A stretch of DNA of 64,000 nt, from the NCBI RefSeq assembly GCF_027580225.2, contig NC_073351.2:7234501-7298500 (forward strand). The letters run 5' to 3'. A model generated the notes under the pieces. It did not search any database and was not told the DNA's origin. It was given only the letters and a program-made list of their open reading frames with translations. Below, piece after piece: positions 33,978 through 47,100 of this stretch. The position numbers and the translations under genes were made by a program. The stretch is from Misgurnus anguillicaudatus. Taxonomy: Eukaryota > Chordata > Actinopteri > Cypriniformes > Cobitidae. Every line of letters begins with the position of its first letter. The first letter of the stretch is position 1.

Positions 33978-35137
33978 TTAAGCAACACTAAAGAGTTTTT
34001 GCTCTTTGCTCCCCCTACAGGTTTAAAGCGGAATTGTCATTACCACTGTCGTAAATAATTTAGCCTACTGCAGCAAAGCTGGCTCTGACTGGATTGTAGG
34101 TGTGCTGTAAAGCAAGTTTTTGTAGTTTTCACTTGAACTACAGGACCGCTACCCAATGGTTGGAAACTTCTTTAGTGCGGTTTTGGCCGATAGAGCAGTG
34201 TTGCCAACTTGGCGACTTTGTCGCTAGATTTAGCGACTTTTCAGACCCCTTTAGCGACTTATTTTCAAAAAAGCGACTAGCGACAAATCTAGCGGCTTTT
34301 TCTGGCGTTGTTGGAGACTTTTGGAGACTTTTTACGTGACATTCACTCTTCTCAATGAGCAGCTACCGCTGCTTCTGTGGGCTCCACCCCTGTCCCAAAG
34401 CATTCACAGGCAGTCTAGTCCTCGCGCAGCAGAGCAGAGTCTCTCCCAGCTGCAGTCAGTGCAGGAGAAGTGGTTCTATCCGCATCCAGACGGCATAATC
34501 GTGAATGCGGGAAGCCGGAGCAGGCGGATCCCGCGATGGCTTACATTAATGGCGAGAGTTAAATGTAAAATGGTCTTTGAATAAAATTATTCACTGTACA
34601 TAAAATAACTGTACTTGAGGGAGCTGAGCAGCAGCACATTTAGAACAGACAAACTGTACGGAGCTAACGAGTTAATGGGCTATTTACCTACAAAACAACG
34701 TTTCCCATCATTTATCAGTGTATGTTTTGAAACTGGACTGTTTGGCCATATAAACATGAACATACACACATTTCGTTTTATGAGAACATAAGCAGATAAA
34801 CAAACGAGAAAACATTTTCAAGCATTCATGTCTATTAAAATAACATTTTTGACAGATAGGAGAGAAAGGGAAACGTGAAATAATGTAGTAAGCCAATGTA
34901 GTAAAAATGCAAATGCAACGTGATGACGTCACGGTTATGCAAATGACGAAATGACGTAATCTAGCGACATTTAGCGACTCTCCAAGCAAGCTTTAGCTAC
35001 TTTCCATTGAAAATAGTTGGCAACACTGCGATAGAGGGCTGCAAAGCAAATGTTTACCCTGTTTCGAGTGGATGAACGACTGGAACTTTATTGGAAACGT
35101 TATTATAAGAAAAAAAAACTCTTTAGTGTTGCTTTAA
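33978..35137. repeat. MITE with TTAAAGCAACACTAAAGAG ends, split by a hAT element
   Basis: The left end TTAAGCAACACTAAAGAGTT and right end AACTCTTTAGTGTTGCTTTAA are an inverted pair. Most of the interior is a hAT insertion at 34196-35028; without it the element is about 320 bp. Confidence 0.75.
34196..35028. mobile_element. Non-autonomous hAT element, 833 bp
   Basis: The perfect 8-bp target duplication CGATAGAG lies at 34188-34195 and 35029-35036. Ends are CAGTGTTGCCAACTTGG and AGTTGGCAACACTG. Subterminal TTTAGCGACTTTT motifs repeat on both sides. There is no transposase. Confidence 0.9.
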
Positions 35138-36029
35138 TGTACACATGAGTGGGGTCAAGTTAAAAAAATTTGTTTGAATTGTATTTTATACTGTGCATTG
35201 TTGCAATGTGCTAAATAAATATTTGCATCATTTGTAATTGATTTATTCTTTAAAACTTTTTAATATTATTTCATGCAATTGCAATGCCTTGATTTTAGTA
35301 AAGTTAGTACACAATCATAGCTATAAATGCAATTGTACTATTAATTGGCATCATTTCTTTCTGTGTTTCGGTTTTCGGCCTTGGTTTCCTCTTTTTCGGT
35401 TTTCGGACAAGAATTTTCATTTCGGTGCCTCCCTAGAGGATACCCTTGAGACAGCATTGCGGCATTTTTCTTTTTCTGCATTTACCCTCTTTTTGAACCC
35501 CCCTAAAAAAGTCATAGCCAAACTAAAATGCTCTAAAAACATAAGTTTCATTTGAAAGCAGACAGTTTGAAGTTTGTTGTAAAGACAGAATTATTGTTTT
35601 GTAATACTAAAATAAATACTTCTTTGACCTTGTGTCAAATGCCTTTATTACAAAAATAAACATTTCAATGAGCTTTACTATTCAAAATCATTCCTAAAAC
35701 CTATTTTTCATATCTCCAGATCAGTGCTATTGACTGGAGGTGCACGTTAGATTAGATAGCATGCTATCTTGCCACCATACTTAATCGTGTAACTACTCAT
35801 GTAACAGTCTTTAAATAAGAAAAACATGGAAGTGTTGGTGGCTTCCAAATTCATCACTGTTTGGATCCTAAGGAATAAATAGGGCTAGGCTAAATGCTAA
35901 CACATTAACGGCGCGCTGTACAAAGATTAAGTGTGGATCAGCTAACTAGAAATTTTATTCATAATTAGCAATGTGTGTAGCCAGTTAGATATTTCATGCA
36001 CGTGTCTGTGGTTCATGTTGATCATTGAT
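35138..36029. other. Non-coding stretch, nothing recognised
   Basis: AT-rich sequence with no gene, no clear terminal repeats and no long open frame of interest. Confidence 0.5.
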
Positions 36030-36600
36030 TTAAAGGCAGAGTAGGTAGGTTTAAGTCTAAAAAAAGTCTAAAACACTTTTTTCCAAATTTGTTTAAACTG
36101 TCTTTATATACCAATACATAAGTAAAATGTAAGTACTCTGAAAAAGAGAGTATAAAAATCGTATATAATATTTTTATTCACTCCACCCCCTCCCTTCTGG
36201 GTTTCTTCTAAAGCCAGGCCCCCAAAACACATGAACGCGCGACGCAGAAGCATTTACCTGAGACGAGTGGAGAGGAAGGAGCGTGGTGCATGTAGTAACA
36301 TCATGTCAGAATCACATGTAATAATACACCTAACTTTATCACTATGAATATAAACAAATAGGATAGCTTTTAGTACTCACTTATTAAGCTAGCATATCGA
36401 TACTGGTAAAGTTTAAAATATATTTTGTTTGATTCGGTAACGAACGAGCTAGTTATATTTATAAGACAAAGCTAAAAACAGGTTGCATTGATCCACGTTT
36501 TTTCATTACTATCAGTTACACTGTGATAAAGGTGAATTTCGTGGAAGATTCTTAACATATACAGTGTTTTGCATGTAAGAGTTTCCGTGATGAAAGCATT

Positions 36601-37403
36601 AGCTACGTTTACATGGACACATTTTGCCTCCATCGGATTAAAATCCTTCCGATTAATAAATCCTATCATAGCGTTTACATGAACACTTAATAATGTGATC
36701 GGATTGATGTGCGTGTTTATATGACACAAGATTTATATCAGATTTGACATGCGCACATTGCACAAATATAGTTTCACGCTGTTTCAAGATTTGCTTTGTG
36801 TCTCAGCTGATTATAAAGCAGCAGCAAAAACACCCATTCACGTGTGCCCAAAAAGCGTATTTTACTTTACGCAGTGCTGCAGAGACCGTTCGCGAGAGCA
36901 GGTCCAAACACACGCGTTTGTGGATCAGAGAATAAATCATGGACTGACCGGACAACGCTGTCTTGTATCACTTTATGGGGAATTGAAGGATAATAGGAAC
37001 AAGATTAACAAGACAATCACTTCTTGTGACTTCCTTCAACAAAACAAACTCGAGTTATTTGCGTCACATGTCATTACAGCAATTCTACGTCATTGCACGT
37101 GTGAATATGCTCCACACTCCCGTCCTGTAGGTGGCAGAAATGCGCCTTTCAGTGGGTTTACCAACCGCCATTAAAAAAAGAAAAGATTGCACATGCGCAG
37201 AGCCTCCCAGTTTCAGTTATCCATCCGATCAAGTGTATACATGTCCTTTTGAGCGGATTACAAACGGTATAAACCACCCCTAACAAGCGGATTAGATTTT
37301 TAATCAGATTGGCACTTTTTAGTCCGATTGAGGTGTTTACATGAAGCATTTTTATTCAGATTGATAATTAAAACGGATTACAAATGTCCATGTAAACGCA
37401 GCT
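36601..37403. repeat. GTTTACATG palindromic element with 3-bp ATT duplication
   Basis: Ends AGCTACGTTTACATGGACA and TGTCCATGTAAACGCAGCT are an inverted pair with one mismatch, flanked by ATT at 36598-36600 and 37404-37406. A 141-codon frame inside has no recognisable domain and I do not call it a gene. Confidence 0.75.
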
Positions 37404-37489
37404 ATTGTTGACTCTGATGAGGACTACACTCCGGAGACAATACCGCTACCGCATCGTCGACTCAGGGAAAAACCATGCGATATTTACTA

Positions 37490-38765
37490 GGTATGCTCCG
37501 ATCGATCGGCCGATAATGCATTTTCCAGTAATTTACTATTCGAATATTTAAGCTCATAAAGAACGAATATTCGAATATTCGTTTATTTAAATTATGTTAA
37601 TTAAGACATGCGTGTTTTGTATTTTTCATTTTGTCATAATTTCACAGAAGGCTTATGATTAGGAAATATCCACAACAAGCTAAACTTATATTCTGTATGT
37701 ATATATATGTATGTATTTTTAAGTTGAAAACATTGAAAAAAAAATATATATATATTTTTTAATTCTTCTTAAAAAATATCCTACAGAAAAAAAGGCGTTA
37801 AACCCCCATGCGGAGCGAAGTCTGAGTCAAACCCTTAGTTTCAAGTCGGTCGTTAGTATGAATTCATTACTGTTTGATCTTACATACATTATATTATACC
37901 CAATTTTATACACTAACCCCAAATCTAAGCGAAGTTTGAGGACTTGCAAAGTTTAAAGTTTGAGGACTTGACAAAGTAGGCTATCATCATTTAAAAAGAC
38001 TCAAAATACCAAATAAGAGCCCGGAGCAAACGAAAAAACACATCTACATAACCGACTGCTCAGTCGCCATATACATATCTTCTCAGTTTAGTTTGACATG
38101 TATTTGTGAATAAAGAAAACCATATTTATCCTACCTGCTTCGGTGAAAGACCGTTCTTCTGACTAGATACAATAATGACGGTGCTGCGGAGAAAACTCTT
38201 CCTCGTGATGATGGTTATCCGATAAAAACAACAGACGAATTGAACAAGATTGAATATCTGTATTAACATTATTTTACAAATGTAAGATACATTATTGTTG
38301 ACTGTGCAAAGTTACTAACGTTAGCTTAATTTAACAACATTTCACAAAGAAGGAGCTTTGCTTTTAAATTGCCATGTGCAGTTATCCGGTTCATTTTCGA
38401 AAGAGCAACGTATATAATAAATGTTCTCCGTTTCTGTCTCGTTATTAACAAAATAAAGTAGACTTTATAACAGAAAGCTTACAAATCTCTCATGATGTGT
38501 TGATGCGGGCGGCGAAGAAGCACGTTTAATACCACGTGAGCCCTCACTGAACCAGTGGCCAAATACAGCGTGGCGCACTAACCCGGAGATTTTACATTTT
38601 ACATTTAGGTCTGTAAAAGACAGTATAGATGAAGTGAAAAAGCATTAAATAAGTCGTAACCCTTCGGTGGCACATTAAAAACAAACAAACATTCGAATAG
38701 CATTTTTTAAATTCGAATTATTATTGCCGATCGAATATTCGAATATCGGAATATCCGTGCCCATC
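37490..38765. repeat. hAT-like block rich in TTCGAATATTCG
   Basis: Starts near GGTATGCTCCGATCGATCGG and ends near TATCCGTGCCCATCCCT, with repeated TTCGAATATTCG motifs near both ends like those in the hAT element at 16512. I could not find matching 8-bp flanks, so it may be two overlapping elements. Confidence 0.5.
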
Positions 38766-39102
38766 CCTAATTGGTAAATAAAGACAGTTTAAACAAATTT
38801 GTAAAAAAGTTTTTTAGATAATTCCTGCCTATCCTGCCTTTAACTGATGATTTGAGTCTTGAGTAAATTAAAAAAAAAAAAAGTGTAATTACTTTATTAA
38901 AAATATTATGCTTGATGTCAGTATGACTGATATTTATGAACGTTGATAAACTTAACCTACTCAGTTGTACTTGACTAATGCAATAATGACAGGTCCACCA
39001 GGTTAGTTTATGTATATTGTACGACATTTGAACATACCTATAACATACACACATTGAACACACATACCTCGCTTGTGTGTCCTCCTGCATCAATTTAGTT
39101 GT

Positions 39103-39347
39103 TTAAAGGCGGAGTCCACAATGTTTGAAAAACGCTTTGGAAAAGGAGACGGGCCGACTACCAAAACACACTTATAGCCAATCAGCAGTAAGAAGCGTGT
39201 CTCTTAACCGACATCCTTGCCGGGTTGCATATGTGTGGGGTGGGTCTATCAACAGAAGGTCCAGATTCTATTGGGGTAGGGGCGTGTTTGTTTAGGTGAT
39301 TTCAAATATCAACATTGGCTTTCAAACATCGTGGACTCCGCCTTTAA
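39103..39347. repeat. Small foldback (TTAAAGG class), 245 bp
   Basis: Ends TTAAAGGCGGAGTCCAC and GTGGACTCCGCCTTTAA are a perfect inverted pair. It continues inward with CAATGTTTGAAA against TTTCAAACATCG. Confidence 0.85.
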
Positions 39348-40440
39348 CTGTGCTGCTGGTGAACACCTCTGAGCAGATTCTCCATCTTCTTCTTGTCATC
39401 TTCTTTTTATCATGTCCATCTTGTCATGCTTTTCTTGTATGTCTAGCTGCTCACCTTAAACAGATTTACAACATTTAGAACATTTACAAAGAAGCACACT
39501 CTAAGGTTTACGTTACCCTGACTGTGGCAAAAACACTAGACAAAAGTATTGGGACGCTTAAGTCATATCAAAGGTGTTCAGATGAGTTCAGTTTTGGGCT
39601 TTATTCAGACCAATCAAAGTTCTTCCACACCAGACTGAATCACTCATTTTCTGTTTGAACCTTACTTTGTTTGTTGGGTTATTGTTAAGTTAGTATTAAA
39701 AGTGGCCCTGACAAAACTCTTGCTATAAATTTTGCAACAAACTTTTTTCTAGAATATTATATGCTGTAGCATTTAGATTTGTGCTCATGGTAAGAAAAGT
39801 ATTTAAACCTGTTTACTAGGAGGCGTTGCAATAGTCATGTCTACTTTATATATATAGTTACCTTATTCAATATATATATATTATATATATAGTACCTTAT
39901 TCAAATCATTAGTTCATTAGTAGAGATCTTCATGAACTGAGGTAAGGCTGTGTCCAAATACCCACACTTGCGCTCTAAGCACTAAACTACTTATATGACG
40001 TGTTTTCTGTATTTGACCTAAGTATTCTATTGGGAGTGAAGATCCCACGCATGCATGTAGAATTATTAAAGTTTAAGGATTTATGAACTACAAAAGCAAA
40101 AAATGTATAGGCATTCTATTAAGACATTACCTTTTTGTTGTTTGTTTACTGACCTTTCAATCCTAGTGCATTTTCATAATTGATCATCATACCTTCAGTC
40201 CACTGAACAAATTCAAACAAATTATTAATCAAAATTAATAAATGCTGAATGTGTCTTATCTCAATTACATTGTTGTTTTTCCATTGATTTTTTTATGTTA
40301 GGCAGTTCATCGTTTAAGGGAAATTTATGCAACATATATTGATGTTTTAAATTTATGTTTTTAAGTTTGTTAATGACACCTAATAATAATATAAAAGGTT
40401 TATTATAATATTAAATGGTAATATTCATTTAAAAATCTTG
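39348..40440. repeat. Non-coding stretch with dispersed repeat copy 2
   Basis: Bases 40083-40196 match 10085-10205. A short TATATA-rich tract lies near 39848-39895. No gene is supported. Confidence 0.55.
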
Positions 40441-40444
40441 TTTT

Positions 40445-40690
40445 GTTACACCCTAAATCACTGAGCGCACAAACGCTACTAAAGCTATGAGCCTTTGTTT
40501 GACTTCATGCAGACATGCGCAGACCAAGTATAATATGACATCAAGTACCGCGTGATTAAACTGTTTTCTAAGTTTCTGAATCACTCTCGCGGTACTTTGA
40601 TGTCACATTATACTTGGTCTGCGCATGACTGCATGAAGTCAAACACTCATATATTTTAGCTTTAGTAGCGTGTAACAAAATATACTGTTG
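40445..40690. repeat. Long palindrome, about 100-bp arms
   Basis: The left arm with TTTGACTTCATGCAG and TGCGCAGACCAAGTATAAT pairs with the right arm ATTATACTTGGTCTGCGCA and CTGCATGAAGTCAAA. The loop is only about 20 bases. No target duplication is evident. Confidence 0.8.
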
Positions 40691-41007
40691 GTTTGCGCAG
40701 CGCAGTAACGTTACCACATGAAGCCGCGGGCACATCTTTAAGGGCTGCACTAGTGTGTCGTCGTGTCAAACGATCACAAAACGATTTATTCCTCTTTTTC
40801 ACCTCTTGTGATTTACCAAAACCAACAGGTGAAGCAACAACGCTGACGAGGGAGTTTCATCAGTATTAAGGTAACTAAGCATGTTTGTTTGTTTTTGAAC
40901 GTTTATCAATGCAAGTCAATACAACCTGAAAAATCCTGAAGGCAAGGCACGTTGAACATGTAACGCGTTGGTGGGGTTAGCTAGATCAGCCCCTGTTTAA
41001 CTTAACC

Positions 41008-41645
41008 TTAAAGGAACGCGCCCACATTTTGGGAGTTTGGCTTGTTCACCGTGTCCCCCAGAGTTGGATGGGTCCATGCATGCCTCTCTCATCTCCGTGC
41101 GTGCTGTGGCTCTGTCTGGCGCGGCCCCCGCTAGCTTAGCTTAGCACAAAGACTGGAAATGCATGGCTCCAGCTAGTATACTGCTCCCAATAAGTGACAA
41201 AATAACGCGATCATTTTCCTATTTGTGTGTTGTGATTTGTGTAGTCAAACCGTGTACAAATAACAAGGTGATATGAGACACAGCGATCTTTTAACAGTAT
41301 ACATACTGAGAACTATATTCTCTGAAGACGAAGCACTGCCGCATGGGCGGAGTGATCTGCTCGCAGCACACGAGAAGCCCCTGGTGAGGAGCAGAGAGTT
41401 CGGTCAGAGTTGTGCAAATCACTCCGCCCATGCGGAAAATGATCGCGTTGTTTTGTCGCTTGTTGGGAGCGGTATACTAGCTGGAGCCATGCATTTCCGG
41501 TCTTTGTGCTAAGCTAAGCTAGCGGGGGCTGCGTCAGACAGAGTTACAGCACGCACGGAGATGAGAGAGGTATGTATGGACTTATCTAACTCTGGGGGAT
41601 ACGGTGAATAAGCTAAATTCCCAAAATGTGGGCGTGTTCCTTTAA
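41008..41645. repeat. Large foldback (TTAAAGG class), 638 bp
   Basis: Ends TTAAAGGAACGCGCCCACAT and ATGTGGGCGTGTTCCTTTAA pair with one mismatch. Arms of about 215 bases include GCTAGCTTAGCTTAGCACAA and its complement. Nothing coding. Confidence 0.9.
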
Positions 41646-44112
41646 GTTACTTGAGTTATAACATTTATCTTCCGACGTGCTTAGAGTATTATGTAAACGA
41701 TGCTGTGTCAGTCTATTTTCACAAGAAGCTATAAAGTTTTATAGTGGAAGGGTTTGATCATTTTAATAATTTATTTTATCAGTTGTATTAGCTGTAAAGT
41801 TATTTATATCTGTGAATTAATTCATATTTCTAACAGTTTCATCTAACGTTAATAACGCCAACGTTACTTACCAACATCGTGAAGAACAAACTGACAGATA
41901 CACCAACTTAAAGCCGAAAATTAACAAAAAATAAACATTATAAATGAACAGAAACGTATGTTTGCAAATTATGTTATTTACATGTTAATAATGATGTTAA
42001 ATGCTAAGAAAATGTTGAAGGGTGTTGTGCTTGAGGAAATAACGGTCATGTGGTGAAATGGAGGTCACGTGACCAGTAGGGCCAAGCTCAAATCGCGGCA
42101 GCGGCAGCTAGTAGTGGCACTTCCGGCATCAGTAGTGGCACTTCCGAAATCAGCCTCATTTTGAGGCAGCTAGTAGTGGCACTTGAGGCATCTGACTTAT
42201 CTTTTTTGTGGCACCTCCGGCATCTTAAGGCAGCTAATCGTGGCACTTCCGGCATCGGACTCATCTTGAGGCAGCTAGTGGTGGCACCGTGACTTTTTGA
42301 GGCAGCTGACAGTTTTTGTGTCATTTAGGGGTGGCACTTCAGCGTCGTATATTTGTACCAGCTGTTTTACGCGGTTTTTGTGCTGTCATAATGTTTGCGT
42401 GCTGGCTGTCAGTCGGGCATTTCGAGATGCCTCGGGTGCCACCACTCTTAGCAGCACTATAAGGCATTCTTGGCCGTTCATTTAATTCACGCGGGGTGGG
42501 AATGAATGTGTGCGCAGTGCCGCGCACGCTGGCTGACAGTCCTTTGTAGATGTGGGCATTTCGTGATGCCACCACTCTGCCCCCCGGAATAGAAATAATA
42601 GAATTCTACTTTTTCACTTTGTTCATCTAATCTTATTATTTTAGCGGGGCTGAGAAACGCGTGGTTAAAATATTTCTCATTTATTTAAACAGTGTTTTAA
42701 AACCAGGAAGCTCCCCTAATATTACAGTAATGCAATTCTCTTGTCTACCGGTAGGTGCCCCCAAGCACAAACCTACCGCTTTTACTTATTGTGCCCCCTG
42801 CGAGTTGTTGGTTGTCAATGTTTTATATATATCTTTTTTGTTCTGCAGATTAAACTGTAATACAGATTTGTAAAGACATGAAAGTAGATAAATGATGAAA
42901 TAATTTTCAGTTTTGGTTTAACCCTTTGAGTTTAGTTTTTACACATAATTTTAATCATTTTAATTCATAATTTTTGTTACAATAGAAATTCAACTTTCGT
43001 TCATTTTGTGTCCAAGAAAAACGGCATGAGAAACAATATTACTTTACAGTAAATTAAATCAAGACAATAAAATATGTATTCGCTATATGCAGTAAAATAC
43101 ATACAAACAAACACAAAATAGAAAATTTTATAAATTGTACAGTTGCTCAATAAACAGTATGAACGAGGAAAACAGTGCACAATCAAGAGTAGCCTATAGG
43201 TAATAAGAAATTCGAAAATAACAGGAATGTCACAGCAATAACTAATTGTTATATGATTCTGTGCCGGTATAATTACATATAGTTTTGTTACATTATCTTA
43301 ATATTTTATATATTCTCTTAATTCACATGATACAAACCTGCACATTGTGGTGGTGAGGAGAATGAGAATGTTTCACTTACAGTACATAAAGTGACACAAC
43401 TACCAATCATTAGTACACATAATGCTCTTTTTGCAACATCAATTGTGGATATGAAACATATCTTGGTTGTTTGGTCTGATAAACAAACTGTGACGTAAAT
43501 TTTTAATTTACAACACAATAACTAAAAAGAGTCATTCAAAATTTATATTGAACGTTTATTCACTCTAAAATCACAGGTGTTAATGTACACTGCTGCACTG
43601 CTGGGCCTGGGGTACATGTGAATCTCCACCCTGTGTGGTCAAAGACAAGTTATAGCAGTATGGTATTTTTTATTTTAGAAAAACAGTTTAAACATAAAAC
43701 ACCTTATATTAGAACTTGATATAGCCTTGGCACCAGCGTTTCCCGTTTGGGCACCTACCGGTAGACAAAAGAATTACAATACTGTAAGATTAATAAAAGA
43801 GGGGTGTTTCCTGGTTTTAGGCAAGGCAAGGCAAGGCAAGTTTATTTGTATAGCACATTTCATACACAGAGGTCATTCAAAGTGCTTTACATAGAAATGA
43901 GAAAACAATATATAAAAGAGAAAAAAGAAAATGTAAAAATAATAGATACACAATAAAATCACAATAAAAACAAAGATACATGAGAATTTAGAATAACAAT
44001 TAAATAAAATAAATGTGATTTTAATAAAAACACTTTAAAATGTTAAAAAGAATAAAACAGAAGTAAAAGTGACTTGAGTTAAAAGTGCAGTCAGTGTGAA
44101 GCAGCACAGTGC

Positions 44113-47100
44113 TCATTCATTAAATGCAGAGTTAAACAGATGTGTTTTTAATCTAGATTTAAAAGTGTTTACTGTTGAAGCACATCTGATTTCTTCTGGA
44201 AGCTGATTCCAGCTAGAGGTGGCATAATAACTAAATGCTGACGCACCTTGTTTTGAGTGAACCCTTGGGATTTCTAACTGACCTGATCCTAATGATCTGA
44301 GTAATCTTTTAGGTTTATATACAGTTAGCATATCTGTCATGTATTTGGGTCCTAAGCCATGAAGTGATTTATAAACGAGTAACAATACTTTAAAATCTAT
44401 TCTAAATGTAACAGGAAGCCAGTGTAAGGACCTGAGGACTGGAGTAATGTGCTCAGATTTTTTGGTTCTTGTCAGAATTCTGGCAGCAGTGTTTTGTATG
44501 AGCTGCAGCTGTCTAATGGTCTTTTTGGGGATCCCCGTAAGAAGTCCATTGCAGTAATCCACCCTGCTGGTGATGAAAGCATGAACAAGTTTCTCTAATT
44601 CCCGTCTTGATACAAAACAGCTAATTCTGGCAATATTTCTGAGATGGTAGTAAGCTGATTTGCTTATTGCTTTCACATGACTACTGAAATTAAGGTCAGA
44701 CTCTAAAATTACACCAAGATTTCTGACTTTATTTTGTGTCTTTAGACCCCTAGAGTCAAGGTATGTGTTAACTTTGAGAGTTTCATCTTTATTTCCAAAT
44801 ACAATGACTTCAGTTTTGTCTTTGTTTAACTGGAGGAAGTTTTGACGCATCCAACAGTTAATTTCATCAATGCATTTACATAGAGAGTCAATGTGGCTGT
44901 AGTCATTGGGTGACAGGGCTAAGTATATCTGGGTGTCATCTGCATAGCTGTGGTAAGCAATTTGGTTCTTTTTTATTATTTGACCAAGTGGGAGCATATA
45001 CAAATTAAACAGAAGCGGTGCAAGAAATGAACCCTGTGGGACTCCACATGTCATGGATGTCCACTCAGATTTATGGTTACCTATGTTCACATAGTAACCT
45101 CTTCCTTGTAGGTATGTTTTAAACCATTTGAGGACCATCCCAGAGAGCCCTACCCAGTTTTCCAGTCTATGTAAGAGTATGGTGTGATCTACTGTGTCAA
45201 AGGCAGCACTAAGATCTAGTACTGTAGCACCAGCACTGATATTTTACCTGAATCAGAGTTTAAGTGAATATAATTTATTATCTTTATGAGCACTGTCTCT
45301 GTGCTGTGATGCTGACGGAAACCAGATTGAAAATTGTCCAGATAGCCATTTGAGTTTAAGAATTTGTTCAGCTGATTAAAAACCACCTTTTCAATGATCT
45401 TGCCTATAAACGGAAGATTTGAGATTGGTCTGTAGTTGCTAAGTATGGTTTTGTCTAGGTTACTCTTTTTTAGGAGAGGCTTAACAACTGCTGTTTTTAA
45501 TGACTCTGGAAAGGTGCCTGTGATCAGAGAGGTATTTACTTTTTTTAAGAGGTCAGTTTCTAAGCAGTTAAGTACCTTTTTGAGAAAAGATGTGGGGAGC
45601 GTGTCAAGGCTGCTAGTTGATGCTTTAAGATGTTGTACTGTTTCTTCCAAGGTTTTTATATTAATTATGTCAAATTCTGAGAGAATGGCTAATTTCTGAG
45701 GTTGTTGCAATGATATCTGACTGATCACAGTACAATATGAGGCCGTATTGATCGCCATTCTGATATTACTGATCTTCTCAGAGAAAAAGGTTGCAAACTC
45801 ATTGCATTTGTTGTCAGAAGGCATTTCACTAGGAACTTGATTTGGGGGGTTTGTTAGTCTCTCTACAGTAGCAAAAAGAGTGCGAGTGTTGTTTATGTTT
45901 TTGTTTATAATGCTTGAAAAGAAGGTCTGTCTAGCTGTGCCTAGTTCTACATTGAAAGCACGAAGACTGTCTTTATAGATGCTATAATGTACTTCAAGTT
46001 TTGTTTTCCGCCACATACGTTCAGCTTTTCTGCATGTTCTTTTCATGTGCTGTACTGCTGTTGTGTTTCTCCAGGGTGCTTTACGTCTGCCAGTGATCAC
46101 CTTGACCTTTACTGGAGCTATACCATCAATGGCATCTTTAACTTTTATGTTAAAGTTTTCAAGGAGAACATCAACAGAGTCTGCCGATATGTTTGGCAAC
46201 ATTGATATAGCATTCATAAATACCTCACTGGTGTTCTCATTCATGAACCTTTTTTTAACATAGACAGATCTAGCATCAGTGGCAGGACAGATCAATAAAT
46301 CAAAGTAAACACAGAAATGGTCAGATAGGGCTTCATCCTTGATTACAGTGGATGAAATGTTTAGACCCTTGCTAATGAGCAGGGCTGCGTTTCCCGACAA
46401 CGTTCTCTTTTTTTTACCTTTTCTAGGCGTGTTTCCCGAACTGTACCTTAGCGGGTTTCTTAAGGTATACTTTCTTATGTACGACGTTACCAGGTGCTGT
46501 CCATGGCGATGGTGCTGAATAGGTTGATATCGATTGCTCGACAATCAATTGTTCACTTTATGTAATAGGTACTTCGCTGCGTTATCAGAGAGCGGTGTTA
46601 TTTATTAAAGAAACGTTTTAGAAATAGTTCAAGTTACATTTATTAGGAATATCTGGTAAAAATATTTCAAATGGCAAACAACTAAATATAAACCTTGTAT
46701 ATTTTATTTTATATCAAACCCATGCAAAACTCGCAACTTCATGTCCAAACGTATAATGCATAAACTGCTCCAATGCATCCATTATTCCTTCACTTTAAAG
46801 GATAATTTCCCAATAAATGCGTTGCACAGGGGAATAAGGTGGGTCGTGCAAGTCACCTGGCTTGGCATTACACTTAAAAATATATAAAAACAAATAGTTG
46901 TTAATTAGTTCACGCGTTTATGTGCTTGGACAGTGGATGCGCAACAGCGCGTTTACAATGCGGATAATGCTTAATGGACGCATTTCTGGAGCCGCGCCTG
47001 TCTGTTTACCTTAAATATAACATAAAATATGTAATATATAAATATATATTATGATTGCTTTAGATTTTAGCTTTTATTAGTTTTAATGTTGAAATTTGTT

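Larger units (their letters stand above)
36030..38843. repeat. TTAAAGGCAG foldback expanded by nested insertions
   Basis: The left end (36030-36105) starts TTAAAGGCAGAGTAGGTAGG and includes CCAAATTTGTTTAAACTGTC. The right end (38765-38843) has the complement GACAGTTTAAACAAATTTG and ends ATCCTGCCTTTAA. Between them are a second element at 36601-37403 and a hAT-like AT-rich block at about 37490-38765, so the original MITE was perhaps 0.7 kb. Confidence 0.75.

Noticed and set aside
36749..37174. 141-codon plus-strand frame
   Set aside because: It sits inside a palindromic MITE with ATT duplications, has no recognisable domain and no splice context.
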